A stretch of DNA of 44,362 bases from Oscillospiraceae bacterium (GCA_015068225.1 SVKX01000001.1:1-44362), one strand, 5' to 3'. Shown: positions 7,595-16,515, counted from the stretch's first letter. Numbers and translations: made by a program. Notes: generated from the sequence alone by a model not told the origin.

Positions 7595-7879
7595 TTATCC
7601 CAGAAACCAGGGGGGCTTAGGGCGGGGAAACAGACATTCGTTGGGCTTGGCATCCACCAAAACGATGTCCGGACCGATGCGTTTGATGCATTTCCAGGGG
7701 ATCACATAGTTGTCGTGCCGGCCCAGAAGCCCCATAAACCGGCAGGGACCGGGGACGATGATGGCCACCACATTGCCGGACGGGATCTCGATCTCCACAT
7801 CCGTAATGAAGCCGAGGCGGCAGCCGTCGGCGATGCAGATGACTTCCTTGCAGTTAAGCTCTGTGATTCTCGTGCCCAT
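7595..7879 (-). CDS. YlmC/YmxH family PRC-barrel sporulation protein
   Basis: Small 94-aa PRC-barrel-like protein of the YlmC/YmxH family, found in spore formers; its molecular role is not established. It shows the family features: an N-terminal GTRITELNCKEVI, GFITDVEIEI, and a conserved GLLGR...IPW.CIKRIGPDIVLV. It ends in a Pro-rich tail (PRPKPPW). The start at 7879 is fixed by AGGAGG 6 nt upstream. It lies 70 nt after sigG, as such genes do in many Firmicutes. A sigma-E-like promoter may give it independent expression in the mother cell. Confidence 0.85.
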   Translation of the reverse strand: MGTRITELNCKEVICIADGCRLGFITDVEIEIPSGNVVAIIVPGPCRFMGLLGRHDNYVIPWKCIKRIGPDIVLVDAKPNECLFPRPKPPWFLG

Positions 7880-7907
7880 ACCATGCCTCCTACTGTGGTT
7901 TTGGTAC

Positions 7908-7935
7908 ACACTATGCGCCAGGCAGGTAAATATTC
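7908..7935 (-). promoter_or_regulatory. Candidate sigma-E-like promoter of the YlmC/YmxH gene
   Basis: On the reverse strand GAATATT (7935-7929), a 13-bp gap and CATAGTGT (7915-7908) resemble the sigma-E/K pattern (ATATT, CATANNNT). The predicted start is about 20 nt before the gene. The spacer is one base short of the usual value. Confidence 0.35.
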
Positions 7936-7949
7936 CAAAAGGGCTTACA

Positions 7950-8729
7950 TCAGGAAACGGACACGCTTTTGCGCATGGCTGAGATTGCCCCTTTTTCCAG
8001 CCGGGAGACCTGGGCCTGGGAGATCCCCAAAGCACCGGCCACCTCCATCTGGGTCTTGCCGTCGTAAAACCGCAGGCTGAGGATCTGCTTTTCCCGGTCT
8101 CCCAGATTGCGGAAGGCATTTTGCAATGTGATATGCTCCATCCAGTTGCCCTCGGTGTTTTTGGTATCCCGCACCTGATCCATTACCGTCAGCGGATCAC
8201 CGCCGTCGGAATACACAGGATCATGCAGGCTTACAGGCGCGCAGACTGCGTCCAGCGCCTCGCTGACATCCTCTGCCGGCAGAGAAAGCTCCTTGGCGAT
8301 CTCCTCCAGAGTGGGCTCTCTGCCCAGCTGGGATAGCAGTGCTTCCTTGCACTGCAGCACCCGGTAGGCCACATCCCGAATGGAGCGGGATACCCGGATG
8401 GCGCTGTTGTCTCGCAGATAACGGCGGACTTCGCCGGCGATCATGGGCACGCCATAAGTGGAAAAACGCACATTTTTTGTGGGGTCAAAGTTGGAAATGG
8501 CCTTAATGAGGCCAATGCAGCCTACCTGAAACAGGTCATCAGGGCTTTCCCCCCGTTTGTCGAATCGCTGGATCACGCTAAGCACCAGCCGAAGATTTCC
8601 TTCGATCAGTGTCTGCCGGGCGTTTTCGTCGCCGGCTTTGGCCTTGAGAAGCAGCTCGTCCATTTGAGCAGGAGACAGTGTTTTCAGCCTTGCGGTGTTC
8701 ACGCCGCAGATCTCAACTTTTCCCTGCAT
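7950..8729 (-). CDS. sigG: RNA polymerase sporulation sigma factor SigG
   Basis: Late forespore sigma factor. The 259-aa protein contains the sigma-70 regions in order: region 2 with DDLFQVGCIGLIKAI, FDPTKNVRFSTY and EVRRYLRDN; region 3 (EPTLEEIAKEL); and region 4 ending in the HTH MEVAGALGISQAQVSRLEKGA. The N-terminal KVEICGVNTARLKTLS is characteristic of SigG as opposed to SigF or SigE. GGAGG precedes the ATG at 8729. It is followed by the YlmC/YmxH gene. sigE and spoIIGA are not adjacent. Expression by sigma-F is expected and a plausible site is present. Confidence 0.95.
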   Translation of the reverse strand: MQGKVEICGVNTARLKTLSPAQMDELLLKAKAGDENARQTLIEGNLRLVLSVIQRFDKRGESPDDLFQVGCIGLIKAISNFDPTKNVRFSTYGVPMIAGEVRRYLRDNSAIRVSRSIRDVAYRVLQCKEALLSQLGREPTLEEIAKELSLPAEDVSEALDAVCAPVSLHDPVYSDGGDPLTVMDQVRDTKNTEGNWMEHITLQNAFRNLGDREKQILSLRFYDGKTQMEVAGALGISQAQVSRLEKGAISAMRKSVSVS

Positions 8730-8760
8730 GGTAATCCTCCTGTGAAAAAAGGTTGTTACC

Positions 8761-8788
8761 AGTATTTCCATTGCGGGGGGAAAGATAC
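8761..8788 (-). promoter_or_regulatory. Candidate sigma-F/G-type promoter of sigG
   Basis: On the reverse strand GTATC (8788-8784), a 14-bp gap and GGAAATACT (8769-8761), which fits GGNNANANT. This resembles forespore promoters, and sigG is sigma-F dependent in Bacillus. The last base of the -35 deviates and the spacer is slightly short. Confidence 0.4.
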
Positions 8789-9295
8789 CGTTTTCTTCTT
8801 TGGCAGTTTTTCACAAAAAATTTTATTCCGGCAGGAGGGCGGGACGGGAAAAGCAGACGGATTTTTAAGAAGTTTGAACTTTTTCGCCAGAAATATAAAA
8901 AAAGCGGGAGGGTTAAACCTGTTTCCGTAACACACTTTCGGGAAAATATTTTATGCGTAAAAAATTGAAAAGGTTCGGTTTGCCCTGGGGTCCGGCTGTG
9001 GGAAATTCGGGAAATACCTGTTGAGAAATCAAATCTTTCCACACTTTCCACAGCTTTTTCCACAGGCAACCAGGAGTTGGAAAAAGTAGGGAAAGACTTT
9101 TATAAGTTGACATAATTATTTTCGACCGGGTTCGACAGATTCCCCACTTTTTCCACGCTGATGTTTTTCACAATGAGCCTTTTCGAGGGAGAAAAATCAG
9201 TACTTGACAGACTTCCGGAGGGTGGTTTCCTTTGCCAGAGAGATAATCAGGCCTTGAATTTCTCCTTATTTTTTGAAAAAAATCAAAAAAGGGGA
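8789..9295. other. Long non-coding gap between sigG and rpsT
   Basis: About 500 bases with no credible gene. Short frames here lack ribosome-binding sites and overlap promoters. The sequence is AT-rich and holds three TTTCCACA repeats (9036-9043, 9045-9052, 9057-9064), a related TTTCCACG at 9150-9157, and two TTTTTCACA words. TTTTCCACA at 9056-9064 fits the relaxed DnaA-box pattern TTWTNCACA. GCTGTGGGAA (from about 8994) could pair with TTTCCACAGC ending near 9054, followed by five T. No known RNA family was recognised. Confidence 0.6.
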
Positions 9296-9324
9296 TTGAT
9301 TTTATGGAAAACAAGCGCTATAAT
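9296..9324 (+). promoter_or_regulatory. Promoter of rpsT
   Basis: TTGATT (9296-9301), 17-bp spacer, TATAAT (9319-9324), about 45 nt before the rpsT start. Confidence 0.82.
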
Positions 9325-9368
9325 GCATATCTGTATGAATAAGTTTGGCGCATAGGAGGTGTAACACG

Positions 9369-9632
9369 ATGCCCAACATTAAGTCCTCTAAAAAGGATGT
9401 CATTTCTTCCAAGATCGCTTATGAGAAGAACAAGGCCAACAAGTCCGAACTGAAGACCAACCTGAAGAAGTTCGAGGCTGCTCTGGAGTCCGGCGACAAG
9501 ACCGCTGCCGAGAGTGCCTACAAGGTTGCTGTCAAGGCTGTTGACCAGGCTGTTATCAAGGGTCTTCTGCACAAGAACAACGCTGCCCGGAAGAAGAGCA
9601 GCATGACCCTGAAGCTGAACAAGCTGGCCTGA
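9369..9632 (+). CDS. rpsT: 30S ribosomal protein S20
   Basis: Small-subunit protein that binds 16S rRNA. The 87-aa product is Lys/Ala-rich and starts MPNIKSSKKD, with the typical HKNNAARKKSSMTLKLNKL C-terminus. The ATG at 9369 is preceded by AGGAGGT with 8-nt spacing. It has its own promoter and terminator. Confidence 0.97.
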   Translation: MPNIKSSKKDVISSKIAYEKNKANKSELKTNLKKFEAALESGDKTAAESAYKVAVKAVDQAVIKGLLHKNNAARKKSSMTLKLNKLA

Positions 9633-9647
9633 TTTCTCTGAAAATAT

Positions 9648-9680
9648 CTCCTTCCGAGCAGAGCTTGGAGGGAGTTTTTT
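9648..9680 (+). terminator. Terminator of rpsT
   Basis: An 8-bp stem with one G-U pair (CTCCTTCC/GGAGGGAG, 9648-9655/9667-9674) is followed by six T. The recG ribosome-binding site follows about 10 nt later. Confidence 0.8.
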
Positions 9681-9702
9681 CATTTTACCGGAGGTGATGA
9701 CT

Positions 9703-11751
9703 GTGGCGAAGCTCTCAGACCCGATTACTATATTAAAAGGAATCGGTCCTACCAAAGCGAAGAAGTTCGCCAATCTGAATATCTTTACGCTGGGGGATCT
9801 GATCTGCCATTTCCCCAGAGGCTATGAGGACCGGACGAAGCTTGTGACCATCGATAAGCTGGAAACGGACAAGCCTGCCTGCTTCAAGGCCATGGTCATG
9901 AATGCCCCCAGAGTCAGCCATATTCGCAAGGGCCTGGACATTACCAAGGTGCAGGTAGCCGATCATACGGCACGGCTGACTTTAACCTTTTTCAATCAGA
10001 AATTCACAGCCGAGCAGCTCCAGTACGGAAAAGAATATATTTTTTACGGTGCTGTCAGCGGAGATTTTATCGGCTACAATATGACCTCCCCGGTATTTGA
10101 ACCTCTGGATGCGCCGCCGGTGGTCACCCGACGGGTGCTGCCGGTGTATCCTCTGACAGCAGGGCTCTCCAACGCATCGGTGGTGAAGGCGGTGGCACAG
10201 GCGCTGGCATTGTGCGACCCTCCGGCGGAGGTGCTCCCGGAGCCGGTGCGCCGGCAGTACGGTATCTTAAGTGCGGACAGGGCCTACGCAGCCATCCATG
10301 CCCCGGCCTCTATGGCAGAGGCGGAGCTTGCGAAAAAGCGGATGGTCTTTGAGGAGTTTTTTGTATTCTCCGCAGGCCTTTCCCTGATGCGGGCGGCAAG
10401 ATCCGTCAAAAAAGCTGAGTGTTATGAGGATGTGGATTTAACGCCTTTTTATCATGCGCTGCCTTTTACCCTCACCCGGGCGCAGAAAAGTGCCATTGAT
10501 GAGGTGCTGACGGATCTGCAGCGGGGCACGCCTATGAACCGGCTGGTGCAGGGCGATGTGGGCAGCGGAAAGACTATGGTAGCGGCGGCTGCCGCTTACT
10601 GTGCCGTGAAAAACGGTCAACAGGCAGCCCTGATGGCTCCCACAGAGATCCTTGCGGAGCAGCATTTCGGGTCGCTTCGCAAATTGCTGGAGCCCCTCGG
10701 AATCCGGATGGCGTTGTTGACCGGCTCCATGAGCGTCCGGGAAAAGCGGGAGGTTCGGGAGAGAATCGCCGGTGGGGAAGTAGACCTTGCGGTGGGCACC
10801 CACGCGCTGCTGTCGGAAAGCACTGTATTCTCCAGACTGGGACTGGTGATTACTGATGAGCAGCACCGCTTTGGCGTGGCCCAGCGGGCGCGGCTTTCTG
10901 CAAAGGGGAATGACCCCCATCTTCTGGTCATGTCGGCAACCCCCATTCCCAGAACTCTTGCGCTTTTCATGTATGGAGATCTGGAGGTTTCCATTATCAA
11001 CGAGCTGCCGCCGGGCAGACAGCCGGTGGAGACATTTCTGGTAAATGAGTCCTACCGAGCGCGGATCAATGCCTTCATCCGTAAGCAGGTGGGAGAAGGT
11101 CACCAGTGCTTTGTGGTGTGTCCTGCGGTGGAGGAGAATACAGATCTGGATCTGAAGGCGGCTAACGCATGGGCACAGACCCTGCAGCAAACCGTATTTC
11201 CGGACCTGCGGATCGCCCTGCTTCACGGCCAGATGAAGGGCAGTGAAAAAGAGGCGGCCATGGCTTCCTTTGCCAGAGGTGAGGCGGATGTGATGGTGGC
11301 TACTACCGTGATCGAGGTGGGTGTGGATGTGCCCAATGCCACGCTGATGGTCATTGAGGACGCGGACCGGTTCGGACTATCCCAGCTGCATCAGCTTCGT
11401 GGTCGGGTAGGCCGGGGCAGCAGCAAAAGCTACTGCATTCTGACCTCTCAAAATCGCAATCCCGAGACACGGGCCCGGCTGAAGGCGTTGTGCGCCACCA
11501 CCGATGGCTTCCGCATTGCTGAGGAGGATCTGAAACTCCGGGGCCCGGGTGATTTCTTTGGCTCCCGTCAGTCCGGTATGCCTGCCTTCCGGGTGGTAAA
11601 CCTGAGCATGGATATGCAGACCCTGAAGGATGCCCAGGAAGCTTCCGCACGGTGGATCGACACACAGGGCACCATGAATACGCCGGAAGGTGTTGCCCTG
11701 CGGCAGCGGATCGGAGAGCTGTTTTTGCGGGCCGAGGGAACTATGAATTGA
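9703..11751 (+). CDS. recG: ATP-dependent DNA helicase RecG
   Basis: Branch-migration helicase that remodels stalled forks and Holliday junctions. The 682-aa protein has a wedge/OB-fold region (about 1-150), Walker A GDVGSGKT near 284-291, the DEQH box near 385-388, and a helicase C-terminal domain with QLHQLRGRVGRG. I chose GTG at 9703 because GGAGG (9690-9694) is 8 nt upstream; the in-frame GTG at 9694 and ATG at 9697 are too close to it. In Bacillus recG also lies near yloU-yloV; here gpmI separates them. Confidence 0.96.
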   Translation: MAKLSDPITILKGIGPTKAKKFANLNIFTLGDLICHFPRGYEDRTKLVTIDKLETDKPACFKAMVMNAPRVSHIRKGLDITKVQVADHTARLTLTFFNQKFTAEQLQYGKEYIFYGAVSGDFIGYNMTSPVFEPLDAPPVVTRRVLPVYPLTAGLSNASVVKAVAQALALCDPPAEVLPEPVRRQYGILSADRAYAAIHAPASMAEAELAKKRMVFEEFFVFSAGLSLMRAARSVKKAECYEDVDLTPFYHALPFTLTRAQKSAIDEVLTDLQRGTPMNRLVQGDVGSGKTMVAAAAAYCAVKNGQQAALMAPTEILAEQHFGSLRKLLEPLGIRMALLTGSMSVREKREVRERIAGGEVDLAVGTHALLSESTVFSRLGLVITDEQHRFGVAQRARLSAKGNDPHLLVMSATPIPRTLALFMYGDLEVSIINELPPGRQPVETFLVNESYRARINAFIRKQVGEGHQCFVVCPAVEENTDLDLKAANAWAQTLQQTVFPDLRIALLHGQMKGSEKEAAMASFARGEADVMVATTVIEVGVDVPNATLMVIEDADRFGLSQLHQLRGRVGRGSSKSYCILTSQNRNPETRARLKALCATTDGFRIAEEDLKLRGPGDFFGSRQSGMPAFRVVNLSMDMQTLKDAQEASARWIDTQGTMNTPEGVALRQRIGELFLRAEGTMN

Positions 11752-11753
11752 CG

Positions 11754-11781
11754 AAAGGAGCAGCAAAGGCTGCTCCTTTTT
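11754..11781 (+). terminator. Terminator of recG
   Basis: An AAAGGAGCAGC/GCTGCTCCTTT stem with a 4-nt loop runs into a T-tract immediately after the recG stop. Confidence 0.82.
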
Positions 11782-11903
11782 CCGCAGCAATATAAATTTT
11801 TTGATTTGCGTAATACTTTCTTAACATTCTACGGAGAAAATGCGCAAAAACAGATGTCTTGCCGGCAGCTTTTTGACAAATCAGGAAAATTAAAAAAATC
11901 GAC

Positions 11904-11932
11904 TTGTAAGTTGCGCTGAAATGTTGTAAAAT
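11904..11932 (+). promoter_or_regulatory. Promoter of gpmI
   Basis: TTGTAA (11904-11909), 17-bp spacer, TAAAAT (11927-11932), 54 nt before the gpmI start. Confidence 0.65.
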
Positions 11933-11986
11933 AATAGAACTGAAATTTTGCGAATTTCTCAATTCGCTCCGCTTTGGAGGTAAAAC

Positions 11987-13546
11987 ATGGAAAAACCGAT
12001 CGTTCTTGTGATCATGGATGGTGTCGGCAAAGGTGACGGCGGCAGCGGTGACGCAGTCGTGGTAGCCAAGACACCTACTTTGGATAAACTGCTTTCTACC
12101 TGCCCCCATACTTACCTGAAGGCCCACGGCACCGCTGTCGGATTGCCCTCTGACGAGGACATGGGAAACTCTGAGGTTGGGCATAATGCTCTTGGCTGCG
12201 GCCAGGTTTATTCTCAGGGTGCCAAGCTGGTGGGTGAGTCCATTGAAAACGGCGCGCTGTATGCATCCAGCACATGGAAGGATCTGGTTGCCAATGCGGA
12301 AGGCAGAGCCATGCACTTTTTGGGCCTGCTGTCCGACGGCAATGTTCACTCCAATATCGCCCACCTGATCGCCCTGCTGAAGCAGGCCCATGCAGAGGGT
12401 GTGAAGAAGGCCTACTGCCACATCCTGCTGGACGGTCGTGATGTGCCCGCCACCTCCGCACTGGAGTATGTAGGCGCACTGGAGGCGGTCCTGAAGGAGC
12501 TGAACACCGAGGGCTGCGACTATGCCATCGCCTCCGGCGGCGGCCGTATGCAGGTGACCATGGACCGTTATGAAGCCAACTGGGGCATGGTGGAAAAGGG
12601 CTGGCGCACCCATGTGCAGGGTCAGGGCAGAATGTTTGACTCCGCCGCTCAGGCCATTGAGACCTACCGCGCCGAGACCGGCTGCATCGATCAGGATCTA
12701 CCTGCCTTTGTGGTTGCCAGAAACGGCGAGCCTGTGGCAAGAATCAACAACGGTGACAGCGTGATTCTCTTCAATTTCCGGGGTGACCGCGCCCAGGAGA
12801 TCAGCCTTGCTTTTGACCGCAAGGATTTTGACAAGTTTGACCGCCCCGGTTATGAGGGCGTCAAGTTCGCCGGTATGCTGCAGTACGATGCGGACCTGAA
12901 CATCCCCGAAAACTACCTGCTGCAGCCCCCTGTTATCAAGAACACCCTCACCGAGGTCCTGTGCCAGGCCAAGGTTACTGAGTATGCTCTGTCCGAGACC
13001 CAGAAGTATGGCCATGTGACCTATTTCTGGAACGGCAACCGCTCCGGCAAGGTAGATGAGGCACTGGAGGTTTATGAGGAGATCCCCTCCGATGTGATTC
13101 CCTTTGAGCAGGCACCTGCTATGAAGTCCAGAGAGATCACCCAGAAGATGGTGGAGAATATGGCTTCCGGAAAATTCCAGTTCCTGCGCTGCAACTTCCC
13201 CAATGGCGATATGGTGGGTCATACCGGCGTGATGGATGCCGTAGTGTATGCCATGGAATGTGTTGACAACGGTCTGAAGGCTATTCTGGAGGCTGCTGAT
13301 CAGTACGGCTACACCGTTCTGATCACCGCCGATCACGGCAACGCCGATCAGATGACCGAGACCAAGAAGGGTAAGACATCTGTTCGTACCGCCCATTCCC
13401 TGAACCCTGTTCCCTTTATCATCTATGATAAGGACCGCCAGTGGGTCATTAAGGAAGGCAACTACGGCCTTGCCAATGTGGCTCCCACCATTGTAAAGAT
13501 GATGGGCCTGACCGCTCCCGATTGCTGGGAAGAGAGCATGATCTGA
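11987..13546 (+). CDS. gpmI: 2,3-bisphosphoglycerate-independent phosphoglycerate mutase
   Basis: Glycolytic enzyme interconverting 3- and 2-phosphoglycerate with two Mn2+ and a phosphoserine intermediate. The 519-aa length is typical. D11 (IMDGVG) and the nucleophile S62 in DMGNSEVGH are visible, as are the RGDRAQEI segment and the C-terminal TADHGNADQM metal site. Its N-terminus (DGVGKGDGG) is slightly unlike the common DGWG form. Ribosome-binding site TGGAGG. It is followed 24 nt later by the Asp23 gene. Confidence 0.96.
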   Translation: MEKPIVLVIMDGVGKGDGGSGDAVVVAKTPTLDKLLSTCPHTYLKAHGTAVGLPSDEDMGNSEVGHNALGCGQVYSQGAKLVGESIENGALYASSTWKDLVANAEGRAMHFLGLLSDGNVHSNIAHLIALLKQAHAEGVKKAYCHILLDGRDVPATSALEYVGALEAVLKELNTEGCDYAIASGGGRMQVTMDRYEANWGMVEKGWRTHVQGQGRMFDSAAQAIETYRAETGCIDQDLPAFVVARNGEPVARINNGDSVILFNFRGDRAQEISLAFDRKDFDKFDRPGYEGVKFAGMLQYDADLNIPENYLLQPPVIKNTLTEVLCQAKVTEYALSETQKYGHVTYFWNGNRSGKVDEALEVYEEIPSDVIPFEQAPAMKSREITQKMVENMASGKFQFLRCNFPNGDMVGHTGVMDAVVYAMECVDNGLKAILEAADQYGYTVLITADHGNADQMTETKKGKTSVRTAHSLNPVPFIIYDKDRQWVIKEGNYGLANVAPTIVKMMGLTAPDCWEESMI

Positions 13547-13570
13547 TATTTTTTAAGGAGGTACTGCACT

Positions 13571-13924
13571 ATGATCCGTCAGAATAATGAATTGGGTTCT
13601 GTTACTGTCAGCACCAATGTTTACATGGAAATCGCCGGAACGGTAGCCACCAACTGCTTCGGTGTCAAGGGCATGGTTGCCCGCTCCGTTAAGGATGGTG
13701 TGTACCATCTGCTGCGCAAGGAATCCATGTCCAAGGGCGTAAATGTGGAGCTTCATGACGATGATACCATTTCCATTGACCTGCATATTATGGTGGATAA
13801 CGGTGTGAATCTGGGTGCTGTGGGCGATGCCATCATTTCCCAGGTCCGCTATGAGGTTAGTAAGTATACCAGCACAAAGGTGCAGGCAGTCAATGTCTAT
13901 ATCGATTCTATGATGGTCGATTGA
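13571..13924 (+). CDS. Asp23/Gls24 family protein (YloU-like)
   Basis: A 117-aa Asp23/Gls24 family protein. In Gram-positive bacteria these relate to envelope stress or act beside fatty-acid kinase; the exact role is unclear. It has the compact family pattern: GSVTVSTNVYMEIAGTVA, a central KGVNVELHDDDTISIDLHIMV, and a C-terminal helix around VQAVNVYIDSM. AAGGAGG precedes the ATG. Its gene overlaps the region upstream of fakA, matching the conserved yloU-yloV pair. Confidence 0.92.
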   Translation: MIRQNNELGSVTVSTNVYMEIAGTVATNCFGVKGMVARSVKDGVYHLLRKESMSKGVNVELHDDDTISIDLHIMVDNGVNLGAVGDAIISQVRYEVSKYTSTKVQAVNVYIDSMMVD

Positions 13925-13941
13925 TTTCGGAGGTAAGTAAT

Positions 13942-15570
13942 TTGAGTCAGACAATCAACGGAGCCGGATTTCGCAGACTGATCCTGAATGCGGCTGCCGC
14001 TATCGAGCTGAATAAGCAGGCTCTGAATGAGCTGAATGTTTTCCCGGTGCCTGACGGCGATACCGGCACCAACATGTCCATGACCATTAATGCCGCCGCT
14101 GCGGACCTGCGCAAGCTGGAGGATCCGTCTCTGGAGAAGGCTGCCGGTGCAGCCGCTTCCGCCATGCTGCGGGGCGCCAGAGGCAATTCCGGTGTCATCC
14201 TGTCCCTGCTGTTCCGGGGTATTGCCAAGCGCCTTAAGGGCGAAGAAGAATGTGACGGCAGACTGTGGGCCAAGGCCCTGCAGGAGGGCGTGGATGCCGC
14301 GTACAAGGCAGTTATGAAGCCTGCTGAGGGCACCATCCTTACCGTTGCCCGACTGGCAGCAGTCAAGGCACGGATCGCATACAGAGAGAATAACGATATT
14401 CTGTATGTCCATCAGGCTGCCATTGCAGAAGCAAAGATCGCCCTGGCCAATACCATCAATCAGAATCCGGTGCTGAAGAAGGCCGGTGTTGTGGATGCCG
14501 GTGGCAAGGGCTGGCTGGTTGCTCTGGAGGCTATGGAGCTGGCGCTGAAGGGCGAGGATGTGGTAGTCCCCGAGGGTGCCGTGGTAGAGGCCAAGGAGGC
14601 TGCGGACTTCGGCGACTTTAACACCGAGGATATTACCTTCACCTATTGCACAGAGTTTATCATCTCCCGGGAGAATCAGCTTGACCCTGAAAAGCTGCGG
14701 GAGTTGCTCAGCAGCCTGGGCGACAGCCTGGTGCTGGTGGACGATGAGGAGATCATCAAGGTCCATGTCCACACCAATGACCCCGGCAAGGCTCTTCACG
14801 AGGCTATGGACTATGGTTCTTTTGTAACCGTAAAGATTGAGAATATGCGCCTGCAGCACACCGAAAAGGTGCTGAGCGAGCAGGAGCAGGCACCCAAGAT
14901 CGCAGAGCCGGAAAAGCCCTTTGGCGTGGTTTCCGTCTGCGTGGGCGAGGGAATTGGGGAAGTTTTCCGGAATCTGGGCGTGGACGGACTGATCTCCGGC
15001 GGCCAGACCATGAACCCCAGCACCCAGGATATTCTGGAAGTAGTGAATACCGTTCCCGCGGAAACGGTGTATGTGCTTCCCAACAACAAGAACATTATCA
15101 TGGCCGCCGAGCAGGTGGATGCGCTGACTCCCAAGAATGTGGTGGTCATTCCCAGCAAGACCATTCCCCAGGGCGTAACAGCCATGCTGAACTTCAATCC
15201 CGAAGGCACCAACGAAGAGAATGTGCAGGCCATGACCGAATCCCTGGCTACGGTGGATACCATGCAGATCACCTATGCCGCCCGGAATTCCGACTTTGAC
15301 GGCCACGACATCCATGAGGGCGACTACCTTGCCATATACGGCAGCGCACTGTTTGGAACCAGCAAGGATATCACAGAGCTGCTCCGTTCTCTGGCAGAAA
15401 AGGTCCGGGAAACAGAAAAAGAGTATATCACCATTTACTACGGTGCGGATATCACCGAAAAGCAGGCCCAGGAGGCTGCGGATATCTTTGCAGAGGTCTG
15501 TCCCAATGCAGATGTGAACCTCCTCAATGGCGGTCAGCCGGTATATTACTATCTGATCTCCGCAGAATAA
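13942..15570 (+). CDS. fakA: DAK2-domain fatty-acid kinase-like protein (FakA/YloV)
   Basis: Predicted ATP-binding subunit of the fatty-acid kinase that phosphorylates exogenous fatty acids carried by DegV-type FakB proteins. The 542-aa protein has an N-terminal DhaL/DAK2 domain with the Mg-ATP motif PDGDTGTN (about 37-44), a middle domain, and a C-terminal FakA-type domain. I chose TTG at 13942, because GGAGG lies 8 nt upstream at 13929-13933; the in-frame TTG at 13921 has no such site. No fakB gene is present in the window. The activity is by family analogy. Confidence 0.88.
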   Translation: MSQTINGAGFRRLILNAAAAIELNKQALNELNVFPVPDGDTGTNMSMTINAAAADLRKLEDPSLEKAAGAAASAMLRGARGNSGVILSLLFRGIAKRLKGEEECDGRLWAKALQEGVDAAYKAVMKPAEGTILTVARLAAVKARIAYRENNDILYVHQAAIAEAKIALANTINQNPVLKKAGVVDAGGKGWLVALEAMELALKGEDVVVPEGAVVEAKEAADFGDFNTEDITFTYCTEFIISRENQLDPEKLRELLSSLGDSLVLVDDEEIIKVHVHTNDPGKALHEAMDYGSFVTVKIENMRLQHTEKVLSEQEQAPKIAEPEKPFGVVSVCVGEGIGEVFRNLGVDGLISGGQTMNPSTQDILEVVNTVPAETVYVLPNNKNIIMAAEQVDALTPKNVVVIPSKTIPQGVTAMLNFNPEGTNEENVQAMTESLATVDTMQITYAARNSDFDGHDIHEGDYLAIYGSALFGTSKDITELLRSLAEKVRETEKEYITIYYGADITEKQAQEAADIFAEVCPNADVNLLNGGQPVYYYLISAE

Positions 15571-15580
15571 GAAAAATGGA

Positions 15581-15622
15581 GTGCCCGCCGCCCGGGAATG
15601 GGCGGCGGGCACAGGTTTTTTT
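15581..15622 (+). terminator. Terminator after fakA
   Basis: A perfect 13-bp GC-rich stem GTGCCCGCCGCCC/GGGCGGCGGGCAC (15581-15593/15600-15612) is followed by AGG and seven T. This ends the gpmI-asp23-fakA unit. Confidence 0.93.
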
Positions 15623-15672
15623 CTCCTTTTCCCGCATATGCTAATAGGAGCAATGGGAAAGGAGTGGATCGG

Positions 15673-16515
15673 ATGGATGGCTTTCCACAAGGCGGCCTGA
15701 TCGGAAAGGCTGTGGGTTACTGGAAAAAGCTCCAGGCAATGCAGATCCCCAGCCATGCGGCCAATGCCGGCTATTTTATTGTACTGTCTGTATTTCCGGC
15801 GCTGGTATTGTTGCTGAGCTTGCTGCGCTATACCAATCTGGATGCCCGGGATCTTCTGATGCTTCTGGAGGGGTTTCTTCCTGCCGCCATGGTCCCTGCG
15901 GCGGAGAAGCTGATCATCAGCACCTATGCCCACACCTCCACAGCTATGGTGTCCTTTTCCGCTGTGGGCGCGCTGTGGTCTGCCAGCCGGGGGATCTATG
16001 GCCTGCTGACGGGCCTAAATACGATTTACGGCGTGGAGGAAAACCGGGGCTACTGGTATACCCGTGCCATCAGCGCAGGATACACATTTCTGTTTCTGGT
16101 GGTGCTGCTGCTGACGCTGGTGCTGAATGTGTTCGGAACAGCCATTCTGGAGATGATCCCACCGGCGGTGACACCTGTCGGGAAATTTCTGACAGAGATC
16201 GTGGATCTTCGCTTTTTCCTGATGCTGCTTTTGCAGACAGCGCTGTTTACGGCTATGTTTATGGTGCTGCCCAACCGGAAAAACACCTTGGGAGAAAGCT
16301 TTCCCGGTGCGGTGCTGGCCTCCTTGGGGTGGCTGATATTTTCAAAGCTGTTTTCGTATTATATGGAGCGCGTTTCCGGCTACACCAATATATACGGATC
16401 GGTATATGCTGTTGCACTGAGTATGCTGTGGCTGTATTTCTGCCTTTCCATTGTGTTTTATGGCGGTGCGCTGAATCAGCTGCTTATGGAAAACGGGGGA
16501 AATAAGGATATATAG
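15673..16515 (+). CDS. YihY/virulence factor BrkB family membrane protein
   Basis: A 280-aa integral membrane protein of the YihY/BrkB family, whose molecular function is not established. It shows about six hydrophobic segments and the family motif AVGALWSASRGIYGLLTGLN near residues 99-118. The C-terminal half has YGSVYAVALSMLWLY, also typical. AAAGGAG lies 8 nt before the ATG at 15673. It is isolated from fakA by a strong terminator and lies about 75 nt before the DUF5685-like gene. Confidence 0.9.
   Translation: MDGFPQGGLIGKAVGYWKKLQAMQIPSHAANAGYFIVLSVFPALVLLLSLLRYTNLDARDLLMLLEGFLPAAMVPAAEKLIISTYAHTSTAMVSFSAVGALWSASRGIYGLLTGLNTIYGVEENRGYWYTRAISAGYTFLFLVVLLLTLVLNVFGTAILEMIPPAVTPVGKFLTEIVDLRFFLMLLLQTALFTAMFMVLPNRKNTLGESFPGAVLASLGWLIFSKLFSYYMERVSGYTNIYGSVYAVALSMLWLYFCLSIVFYGGALNQLLMENGGNKDI

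Noticed and set aside
8753..8968. Small + strand gene in the sigG-rpsT gap
   Set aside because: No ribosome-binding site, biased composition from AT-rich DNA, and it begins over the sigG promoter region.
8930..9160. Replication origin
   Set aside because: TTTCCACA repeats and AT-rich DNA are suggestive, but only one copy fits even the relaxed DnaA box, and dnaA, dnaN and gyrB are absent.
9161..9355. Small gene upstream of rpsT
   Set aside because: It covers the consensus rpsT promoter and has no ribosome-binding site.
13897..15933. 678-codon reverse-strand frame opposite fakA
   Set aside because: Antisense to the DAK2 gene and crosses a strong terminator; no ribosome-binding site.
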